NCBI GenBank assembly: GCA_946885815.1
Contig: CAMPHE010000098.1
Coordinates: forward strand, 1 to 6,747
Direction: 5' to 3'
Length of the DNA: 6,747 nucleotides
Origin: an uncultured Arenimonas sp.
Lineage (GTDB): Bacteria > Pseudomonadota > Gammaproteobacteria > Xanthomonadales > Xanthomonadaceae
The translations under genes and the position numbers were made by a program. Positions 1 to 5,611 of this stretch are shown here, one piece after another; positions within the stretch are counted from its first letter, which is position 1, and every line of letters starts with the position of its first letter. The notes under the pieces were generated by a model. That model was not told where the DNA came from. It saw nothing but the letters and a program-made list of their open reading frames with translations, and did not search any database.

Positions 1-255
1 CCCGCGGACTCCGCGGTGGATCCGCCGCTCCCGGGCCTCGCGTCGCTGCCGGCGTCCGAGCGGGCCGCGCTGCCGCCGCTGAAACTGAGCATGCATGTGT
101 ACAGCGAAGAGCCGGCGCGCCGCTTCGTCATCGTCGACGGTCAGCGGCTGGTCGAGGGCGCGGCGCCGGCGCCCGGGATCGTCGTCGAGGCGATCCGCCG
201 CGACGGCGCGGTGCTCGCGGTGAATGGCCGCCGCGTGCTGCTGGCGCGGCCATGA
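1..255 (+). CDS. gspB: Type II secretion GspB-like protein, C-terminal domain (5' partial)
   Basis: The reading frame is open at the window's left edge, so only the last 84 residues are visible. Visible residues 1-25 are rich in Pro, Ala and Leu and look like a periplasmic linker. Residues 26-83 resemble the GspB C-terminal domain: LPPLKLSMHVYSEEPARRFV, then IVDGQRLVEG, a short Pro/Ala turn, and a closing beta-rich stretch ending NGRRVLLARP. In this family, GspB is an inner-membrane-anchored periplasmic protein that works with the GspA ATPase to assemble the type II secretin through the peptidoglycan. The anchor segment and any gspA would lie outside the window. The TGA stop (253-255) overlaps the next gene's ATG in an ATGA arrangement, which suggests translational coupling to the rhomboid protease. 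The family call rests on motif recognition only. Confidence 0.85.
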   Translation, partial: PADSAVDPPLPGLASLPASERAALPPLKLSMHVYSEEPARRFVIVDGQRLVEGAAPAPGIVVEAIRRDGAVLAVNGRRVLLARP

Positions 256-938
256 GCGGGCCCTTCGTCGACCTGCCGCGTCGCAAGCGCGTGCGCCGTC
301 GCTGGGCGACACCGCTGCTGGCGCTGGTGATGATCGCCACGTATGTCTGGATCGCGCTGCTGCCCGACGATGCGGCGTGGCGCGAGGCGCTGCTGCGCTG
401 GGGCACGCTGTCGGGCAGCGTCACCGACTGGGGCGCGGCGCTGCGCGACGAACGCCTGCTGACGCTGCTCAGCGCGCTGTTCATCCACGCCGACGTGATG
501 CACCTGGTCGGCAACCTGCTGTTCCTGCTGATCTTCGGGTTGCCGGCCGAACGCAGTCTCGGCGCGTGGCGGTTTCTCGTGCTGTTCCTCCTCGGCGGCG
601 CCCTCGCGAACCTCGCCGCCGCGCTGCTGATGGGCGCACCGGCGCGGTCGATCATCGGCGCCAGCGGCGGCGTGTCGGCGGTGATCGGCGCGTACCTGGC
701 GCTGTTTCCGAATGCGCGCCTCGGCGTGGTCGTGCCGCTCGGGCTCTGGCTCGAGTTCATCCGCGTGCCGGCCGCGGTGCTGATCGGGCTGTGGGCGGTG
801 CTGCAGCTGGCCTTCACGTTCGTCGGCCCGAACTTCGGCGCGGTCGCGTGGTGGGCGCACCTGACCGGCTTCCTCGTCGGCGCGGTGTTCGCCCTGATGC
901 TGAGGCCGTCACTGGCGCGGCGGTCGAGAGGCGTCTGA
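252..938 (+). CDS. Rhomboid family intramembrane serine protease
   Basis: This 228-residue polytopic membrane protein looks like an active rhomboid, which cleaves transmembrane substrates within the bilayer. A basic cytoplasmic N-terminus (RRKRVRRRW, residues 10-18) precedes TM1 (about 20-38). The loop and TM2 carry the family pattern H79-x4-H84-x3-N88. TM3 is about 107-128. TM4 holds the GASGG motif with nucleophile Ser138. TM5 is about 172-190 and TM6 about 199-217, where WWAHLTGFLVG supplies catalytic His203. Both members of the Ser-His dyad are present, and six membrane segments is the usual bacterial core. The ATG overlaps the gspB stop by 4 nt and has no Shine-Dalgarno-like sequence, so translation probably depends on ribosomes finishing gspB. 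The TM4 motif (GASGGVSA) is that of general rhomboids and does not resemble the SG-x-LH type that I associate with rhombosortases. The substrate is unknown. Confidence 0.95.
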   Translation: MSGPFVDLPRRKRVRRRWATPLLALVMIATYVWIALLPDDAAWREALLRWGTLSGSVTDWGAALRDERLLTLLSALFIHADVMHLVGNLLFLLIFGLPAERSLGAWRFLVLFLLGGALANLAAALLMGAPARSIIGASGGVSAVIGAYLALFPNARLGVVVPLGLWLEFIRVPAAVLIGLWAVLQLAFTFVGPNFGAVAWWAHLTGFLVGAVFALMLRPSLARRSRGV

Positions 939-951
939 GGCCGTCCGGACC

Positions 952-957
952 TATGAT
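952..957 (+). promoter_or_regulatory. Candidate -10 element for a leaderless DUF1820 transcript
   Basis: TATGAT differs from the TATAAT consensus at one base and stands out in very GC-rich surroundings. Six bases (CGGGCC) separate it from the ATG at 964. A -10 hexamer normally covers -12 to -7, so +1 would fall on the A of that ATG, giving an mRNA with no 5' leader. There is no purine-rich Shine-Dalgarno sequence before the ATG, which fits. I see no convincing -35 at a 16-18 bp spacing. This is inferred from position and composition only. Confidence 0.5.
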
Positions 958-963
958 CGGGCC

Positions 964-1287
964 ATGACCGCACGCATCCTCTACAAAGTCACGTTCCTCA
1001 ACGCCGGCAAGGTGTACGAGCTGTACGCGCGGCGCGTCGGGGCGAGCGCGCTGTGGGGATTCACCGAAGTCGCCGACCTCGTGTTCGACGTCGCCGAGGG
1101 CGTGGTGGTCGATCCGACCGAAGAGCGGCTGCGCGCCGAGTTCGCGGACACCCGTGTGCTGCACCTGCCGATGCAGGCCGTGGTGCGCGTCGAGGAGGTC
1201 GACCGCAAGGGCGCGTCGGCGATCCGCGATGCGACGGGCGGCGACGGCGTCGTCACCCCGTTCCCGCTGCCGGCGAAACCGCGCTGA
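964..1287 (+). CDS. DUF1820 family protein
   Basis: This is a 107-residue soluble protein of unknown function. It matches the gammaproteobacterial DUF1820 family along most of its length: ILYKVTFLNAGKVYELYARRV near the N-terminus (residues 5-25), the LWGFTEV segment (31-37), VVVDPTEERL (47-56), HLPMQAVVRVEEVDR (67-81) and a tail ending VTPFPLPAKPR. It has no signal peptide or membrane segment, so it should be cytoplasmic. The family is small, conserved and uncharacterised as far as I know. It lies 25 bp after the rhomboid gene behind a possible leaderless promoter. Its TGA shares one base with the ATG of the downstream glycosyltransferase (TGATG), which suggests the two are co-translated. No function can be assigned from sequence. 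Confidence 0.94.
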   Translation: MTARILYKVTFLNAGKVYELYARRVGASALWGFTEVADLVFDVAEGVVVDPTEERLRAEFADTRVLHLPMQAVVRVEEVDRKGASAIRDATGGDGVVTPFPLPAKPR

Positions 1288-3116
1288 TGCCGTCGGGAAG
1301 CGGGCTACCGGCCGGCGCCGACGTCGCGGCCCTGCTGCGGCGCGCACACGACGAGGCCGGTGCCGGTCGACTCGCCGAAGCCGCACGCACGCTGGATGCG
1401 CTGCTGCAGCGCTCGCCGGACCACCGCGACGCACGCAACCTGGCCGGCGTCGTCGCGCATCGGCGCGGCGATCTCGCCGGCGCGATCGCGCACTACCGCC
1501 GCGCCGTCGCACTGGGCGCGGGCGCCGGCGTCTGCGTCAACCTCGGATTCGCGCACCAGGCGCGCGGCGAGTTCGACGCGGCCGAACGCGCGTACGCGGC
1601 GGCGCTCGCGCGCGAGCCCACCCTCGCGTTCGCATGGCAGAAGATGGCGGCGCTGCAGGACGCGGCCGGCCGCCGCGAACGCGCGCTTCAGGCGTATCGC
1701 CGCGCCCTCGCGCTCGACCCGGGCGACCTGAAGAGCCATGGCGAGGCGCTGCAGCTGCGCCGGCAGCTCGCCGACTGGGACGACGGCGCGGGGCCGACGC
1801 CGGCCTCGCTGCTGGACGCGTTCGCGCGGGCCGCGCGCAGCGATTTCGCGCCGACGCTGCTGCTCGCCCTCGACGAAGCGACGCCCGCGCGGCAGCGCGC
1901 CGCCGCCGCGCTGTTCGGCCGCTCGCAGTGGGGCGCCGCGATGCGCACGCCGGCCGCGTCGCCGGTGCCCGCCGACGGGCGGCGCCTGCGCATCGGTTAC
2001 CTGTCGCCGGACTTCCGTGAGCACGCGGTCGCCTACCTCGTCACCGAAACGATCGCCGCGCATGACCGCGCGCGCGTCGAAATCACCGCCTATGGGTACC
2101 GCGCGCCGCCGCCGGGCGACGCGTGGCGCGCGGCGGTGGTCGCCGGAGCCGAGCACTTCGTCGACCTGGACACGCTCGACGACGACGCGGCCGCCGCGCG
2201 CATCCGCGCCGACGCCATCGATGTGCTGGTCGATCTCGCCGGCTACACCGGACACGCCCGGCCCGGCATCGCCGCGCGCCGGCCGGCACCGACGATCGCG
2301 CACTGGCTCGGCTACATCGGGACGCTCGGCGAACCGCGGCTCGCCGACTACGTGATCGGCGACGCCGTGGCGACGCCGCCGTCGACCGCCGCGCATTTCA
2401 GCGAATCGCTCGCCCTGATGCCGGGCTGCTTCCAGCCGGGCGGCGTGCCGGCACCGCGGCCGCCGCCGCCGACGCGCGCCTCGGAAGGGCTGCCGGAGCA
2501 CGCGCCCGTGTTCTGCGCGTTCGTGCAGACGTGGAAGATCGGTCCGCGGCTGTGGGACGACTGGTGCGCGGTGCTGCGCGGGGTGCCCGCCGCGGTGCTG
2601 TGGCTGGTGGCGCCGAAGGACGCCGCAGGCGAACGCAACCTGCGCCTGCAGGCGCAGGCGCGCGGGGTCGACGCATCGCGCCTGGTGTTCGCGCCGATGC
2701 GACCGCGCGACGCGCACCTCGCGCGCCTCGCGCTCGCGGACATCGCTCTCGACGCGTGGCCCTACAACTCCGGCACCACCGCAAGCGACGCGCTGCGCGC
2801 GGGCGTGCCGCTGCTCACGAGCCCCGGCGACACGTTCGTGTCGCGGATGGCGGCGAGCGTGCTGCACGCGGCCGGTCTCGACGACTGCGTGCTGCCCGAT
2901 CGCGCGCGCCACCACGGCGTCGCGATCGCGCTCGGTGCCGACGCGCCGGCCCGCGCCGCCCTGCGGGAACGCGTGGCGAAAGCGGTGCGTGACAGCGGCC
3001 TGCTCGACCCGCCGGCGTTCGCGCGCGACCTGGAACGGCTGTACACGGCGATGCACGCGCAGGCGCTCGCCGGCGAACGGTCGATGATCGTGCTGGAGCC
3101 TTCGCCGCGCGCGTAG
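1287..3116 (+). CDS. TPR-containing SPINDLY/O-GlcNAc-transferase-like glycosyltransferase (GT41-like)
   Basis: This 609-residue protein has an N-terminal TPR block and a C-terminal GT-B glycosyltransferase region of the OGT/SPINDLY type. About four TPR-like units span residues 13-146; the clearest end in AIAHYRRAVALG, AERAYAAALAREP and ALQAYRRALALDP. The catalytic region begins at 234 with LRIGYLSPDFREH, where His246 aligns with the conserved OGT histidine (human His498). It continues through DVLVDLAGYTGHARP (312-326), LGYIGTLG (341-348), VQTWKI (413-418, with Gln414 and Lys417 matching human Gln839 and Lys842) and PYNSGTTASDALRAGVPLLT (492-511). Such enzymes transfer a sugar from a nucleotide donor to protein; neither donor nor target can be read here. 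I chose ATG 1287 because it forms TGATG with the DUF1820 stop and precedes the first TPR; the frame is open upstream but only in DUF1820's shadow. A Pro-rich linker (PAPRPPPPT, 388-396) and altered motif residues make this a divergent member. Confidence 0.92.
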   Translation: MPSGSGLPAGADVAALLRRAHDEAGAGRLAEAARTLDALLQRSPDHRDARNLAGVVAHRRGDLAGAIAHYRRAVALGAGAGVCVNLGFAHQARGEFDAAERAYAAALAREPTLAFAWQKMAALQDAAGRRERALQAYRRALALDPGDLKSHGEALQLRRQLADWDDGAGPTPASLLDAFARAARSDFAPTLLLALDEATPARQRAAAALFGRSQWGAAMRTPAASPVPADGRRLRIGYLSPDFREHAVAYLVTETIAAHDRARVEITAYGYRAPPPGDAWRAAVVAGAEHFVDLDTLDDDAAAARIRADAIDVLVDLAGYTGHARPGIAARRPAPTIAHWLGYIGTLGEPRLADYVIGDAVATPPSTAAHFSESLALMPGCFQPGGVPAPRPPPPTRASEGLPEHAPVFCAFVQTWKIGPRLWDDWCAVLRGVPAAVLWLVAPKDAAGERNLRLQAQARGVDASRLVFAPMRPRDAHLARLALADIALDAWPYNSGTTASDALRAGVPLLTSPGDTFVSRMAASVLHAAGLDDCVLPDRARHHGVAIALGADAPARAALRERVAKAVRDSGLLDPPAFARDLERLYTAMHAQALAGERSMIVLEPSPRA

Positions 3117-3146
3117 GCGCAGGCGACGCGTCAGTCGGCGCTGCGC
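3117..3146. terminator. Candidate hairpin at the convergent gene junction
   Basis: An imperfect inverted repeat fills the 14-bp gap between the two convergent stop codons and extends into the end of ctpA. GCGCAG (3117-3122) pairs with CTGCGC (3141-3146). CGAC (3124-3127) pairs with GTCG (3134-3137). One further G-C pair lies between, with two single-base bulges and a 6-nt loop. The total is about 11 pairs. Neither strand has a T-run beyond the stem, so it is not a textbook intrinsic terminator. It could slow polymerase or protect 3' ends. GC-rich sequence forms such stems by chance, so confidence is low. Confidence 0.3.
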
Positions 3147-4402
3147 GCGCCCCGGCGTTTCAGGTGCGCGAGCGCCTTGCGGATCGCGCCGTCGCCTTCG
3201 ACCACCTCGCCCATCGCGAAGCCGTCCGCGGCTTCGTCGTCGCCGCGCAGGTGGCCGGGAAGATCCTGCTCGCGCAGGCCGCGGCTGGCTTCGCCACGGA
3301 TCACGATGTCGGGCCGGATGCCGCGCGCCTGGATCGAGCGCCCGTCCGGCGTGTAGTAGCGCGCGGTCGTGAGCTTCACCGAGTCGCCGTTCTCCAGCGG
3401 CACCACCGTCTGCACCGAGCCCTTGCCGAAGGTGCGGCTGCCCATCACCGTCGCGCGGCGATGATCCTGCAGCGCGCCGGCCAGCACTTCGGCCGCGCTC
3501 GCGGTGCCGGCGTCGACGAGCACGACGACCGGCGCGCCGTCGGCGAGGTCGCCGGGCTTGGCGTGATAACGCGCGTTGGCGAAGGCGAGGCGCCCCTTCG
3601 TCACCACGATGACACCGTCGTCGAGCAGCGCGTCGGCGGCTTCCACCGCGGCGTTCAGCAGGCCGCCCGGATTGCTGCGCAGGTCGAGCACGACGCCCGA
3701 CAGCGCGCCGCCGGCCTGCGCCTCGAGACGTTCGAGGTGCCGCGCGAACGCCGGCGCGGTGTCGGCCTGGAACGTGCTGATGCGCAGGTATCCGTAACCG
3801 GGCTCGAGCATGCGGCTCGTGACCGAATCGACGTGGATGGTTTCGCGCGTGATCACCAGCTCGCGCGGCGAGGTTTCGCCCGCGCGCAGGAACGTGATGG
3901 TCACCTCCGATCCCGGCGGCCCGCGCAGCTCGAGGCTCGCGGCGTCGGCGCCGTCGGCCGTGAGCGACTGCCCGTCGATCGCGACGATCAGGTCGCCGGC
4001 GCGCAGCCCCGCGCGCTGCGCCGGCGTGCCGTCGATCGGCGCGACGACGAGGATGCTGCGGTCGGCGCGCTGTTCGATCTCGATCCCGATGCCGGCGTAT
4101 TCGCCCTCGGTCTGCTGCAGCAGCGCTTCGGCGTCCTCCTTCTCGAGGTAGGCGCTGTGCGGATCGAGGTCCGAGAGCAGCCCGCGCAGCGCGGCCTTCA
4201 TCAGCGTGCGGTCGTCGATCGGTTCGACGTAGGCGTCCTTGATCGCACGGTAAACCGCGACGTAGCGGCGGATCTCCTCCACCGGCACCGTCGCCGGCAC
4301 CGGCGGCATCGCCGTCGCGGGATCGGGCGTCGCCGCGACATCCTGCCCGCTCGCCGCCGCCGCGCCGAGCACCATCACCACCGCCAGCACGATTCGCACC
4401 AT
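3131..4402 (-). CDS. ctpA: S41 family carboxy-terminal processing protease
   Basis: This 423-residue periplasmic serine protease starts with a Sec-type signal peptide (MVRIVLAVVMVLGAAAASG, 1-19). A helical pre-domain follows, including LLSDLDPHSAYL (75-86). A PDZ domain spans about 98-185 (YAGIGIEIE, then AGLRAGDLIVAIDG). The S41 core runs about 203-370. The Ser-Lys dyad is visible as Ser302 in GTASAAE and Lys327 in FGKGSVQ, with Gln331 next to it. CtpA-type proteases degrade selected periplasmic proteins; in Pseudomonas aeruginosa CtpA removes peptidoglycan cross-link hydrolases. That species has the same gpmI-envC-ctpA order, which supports the symbol. An in-frame ATG at 4435 would add 11 residues (MLTPRVPHNQR). 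I prefer 4402 because the signal peptide then begins normally and a -10-like hexamer lies exactly six bases before it. The gene follows envC by 45 bp and converges on the glycosyltransferase gene. Confidence 0.95.
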   Translation of the reverse strand: MVRIVLAVVMVLGAAAASGQDVAATPDPATAMPPVPATVPVEEIRRYVAVYRAIKDAYVEPIDDRTLMKAALRGLLSDLDPHSAYLEKEDAEALLQQTEGEYAGIGIEIEQRADRSILVVAPIDGTPAQRAGLRAGDLIVAIDGQSLTADGADAASLELRGPPGSEVTITFLRAGETSPRELVITRETIHVDSVTSRMLEPGYGYLRISTFQADTAPAFARHLERLEAQAGGALSGVVLDLRSNPGGLLNAAVEAADALLDDGVIVVTKGRLAFANARYHAKPGDLADGAPVVVLVDAGTASAAEVLAGALQDHRRATVMGSRTFGKGSVQTVVPLENGDSVKLTTARYYTPDGRSIQARGIRPDIVIRGEASRGLREQDLPGHLRGDDEAADGFAMGEVVEGDGAIRKALAHLKRRGARSAD

Positions 4403-4408
4403 GCGCTG

Positions 4409-4414
4409 ATTATG
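4409..4414 (-). promoter_or_regulatory. Candidate -10 element for a leaderless ctpA transcript
   Basis: On the minus strand CATAAT (five of six matches to TATAAT) is followed by six bases (CAGCGC) and the ATG at 4402-4400. This is the same geometry as at the DUF1820 gene, and it would put +1 on the start codon. No Shine-Dalgarno sequence lies between. No good -35 is visible at 16-18 bp; CGGACA at 4437-4442 is 22 bp away, too far. A short inverted repeat (CACCC/GGGTG, 4418-4430) lies in the spacer region. If real, the element lets ctpA be transcribed apart from gpmI-envC, and it argues against the start at 4435. Confidence 0.5.
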
Positions 4415-4447
4415 CGGCACCCGGGGGGTGAGCATCTGTCCGGCGAG

Positions 4448-5611
4448 CTATGGCCGAAGCCAGGGCTTCGGATCCTGCGGCGCGCCGGCGCGGCGGAGTT
4501 CGAAGTAGAGCGCGGGACGGCCCTGGCCGCCGGAGGTGCCGACGGTGGCGAGCGGATCGCCGGCGCGGACCCAGTCGCCGACGTCCTTGAGCAGCGCGTC
4601 GTTGAACGCGTAGAGCGTCATCCAGCCGTCGCCGTGGTCGAGGATCACGAGCAGGCCGTAGCCCTTCAGCCAGTCGGCGAACGCGACGCGCCCGGGTGCC
4701 GCGGCACGCACGTCGGCGCCGGCCGTGCCGGCGATCAGCAGGCCGTCGCTGGCGCGACCGTCGGGCAGCTTGCCGCCGAACGCGGCGAGCACGGTGCCGG
4801 CGAGCGGACGCGCGAGCTGGCCGCGCCGCTGCGCGAACGGCCGGGTCTCGTCCACCTGCGCGGGAATGTCGGAGATCGCATCGCGCAGCTTCTCGAGCAG
4901 CTTCTTCACCGACGCCTCGTCGCGGCCGAGCGTCGCCAGCCGCGCCTTGCGGTCGGCGAAGCCGGCCTCGAGGGTCGCCAGCACGGTCGCGCGCTCCCCG
5001 CGCTGCGCTTCGAGCGACGCGAGGTCGGCCTGTTGCTGCCCGCGCGCGGCTTCGAGGATCTGCCGCTGGTCCTCGACCTGTCTGGCGACGGCGGCGAGCG
5101 ACTGCAGTTCGTCGATCAGCCCGGCGATGCGCTCCTGCCGGTCCGCCTGGAAATAGCGGTGGTAAGCGAGCACGCGGGCGAGATCGCTCATGCGGTCCTG
5201 CGCCAGCAGCAGCTTCAGCTGTTCGTGGCGGCCGAGCGCGTAGGCCGACCGCACCAGGGCGGCGAGCGCCTCGCGCTGCGCCGACAGACCGGCCTCGAGC
5301 GCCGCCTGTTTCGCCTGCAGCGCCTGCAGTTCCGTTTCGCCGGTGGCGATCGCCGCTTCGGTGCGACGCAGCGAGCGTACGGCATCGGACACCGCGCGGT
5401 CGGCGGTACGCAGCGCATCGCCCGCCTTGGCCCGCTCGCCTTCCGCGGCGCGCTGCTCGGCGGCGATGCCGGCGATCTGCTCGCGCAGCGTCGCCAGCCG
5501 GCGCTCGGCCGCCGCTTCCTCCTTCGCGCGATCGGCGACCTGGGCGAGGCACGGCGCGGCCGACGCGCACAGCGCCGCGAGCAGCAGCGCCGCTCCGCGC
5601 GGCGCTTTCAA
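4448..5611 (-). CDS. envC: EnvC-like murein hydrolase activator (degenerate LytM/M23 domain)
   Basis: This 387-residue secreted protein has the EnvC layout. A signal peptide covers about residues 1-23 (MKAPRGAALLLAALCASAAP...). Two long Ala/Glu/Arg-rich coiled-coil stretches (about 27-120 and 155-250) flank a short segment, HEQLKLLLAQDRMSDLARVL (129-148). A C-terminal LytM domain follows (about 265-385). That domain matches E. coli EnvC closely (FADWLKGYGLLVILDHG, VRAGDPLATVGTSGGQGRP, PKPWL), but the five metal and catalytic positions of active LytM enzymes appear replaced: Ser288, Leu292, Phe336, Ala367 and Tyr369. In the family, EnvC cuts no peptidoglycan itself. It is recruited to the septum by FtsEX through its coiled coil and switches on amidases for daughter-cell separation. 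The start is TTG at 5611, overlapping the gpmI stop as TTGA. In-frame codons upstream reach a TGA without any ATG, GTG or TTG, so TTG is the only usual start available. Confidence 0.95.
   Translation of the reverse strand: MKAPRGAALLLAALCASAAPCLAQVADRAKEEAAAERRLATLREQIAGIAAEQRAAEGERAKAGDALRTADRAVSDAVRSLRRTEAAIATGETELQALQAKQAALEAGLSAQREALAALVRSAYALGRHEQLKLLLAQDRMSDLARVLAYHRYFQADRQERIAGLIDELQSLAAVARQVEDQRQILEAARGQQQADLASLEAQRGERATVLATLEAGFADRKARLATLGRDEASVKKLLEKLRDAISDIPAQVDETRPFAQRRGQLARPLAGTVLAAFGGKLPDGRASDGLLIAGTAGADVRAAAPGRVAFADWLKGYGLLVILDHGDGWMTLYAFNDALLKDVGDWVRAGDPLATVGTSGGQGRPALYFELRRAGAPQDPKPWLRP

Noticed and set aside
16..18. GTG as the start of a 79-residue protein
   Set aside because: The frame has no stop before the window edge and the content is the C-terminal domain of a GspB-type protein, so this is an internal valine of a truncated gene.
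252..938. Rhombosortase identity for the rhomboid protein
   Set aside because: The Ser motif is GASGGVSA, the form seen in general bacterial rhomboids, and no GlyGly-CTERM substrate is encoded in the window.
1053..1286. A longer N-terminus for the glycosyltransferase, starting within the DUF1820 gene
   Set aside because: The extra 78 residues are mostly Arg and Gly and are the out-of-frame reading of the conserved DUF1820 gene. The ATG at 1287 gives a normal TPR start and a typical stop-start overlap.
1305..3056. A 583-codon open frame on the minus strand inside the glycosyltransferase gene
   Set aside because: Arg-rich shadow of a clearly conserved TPR/GT protein in GC-rich DNA; no recognisable motif.
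4418..4430. CACCC-GGG-GGGTG inverted repeat between envC and ctpA as a terminator
   Set aside because: The stem is only 5 bp with a 3-nt loop and no T-run on either strand. It lies in the spacer of the proposed ctpA promoter and may be chance.
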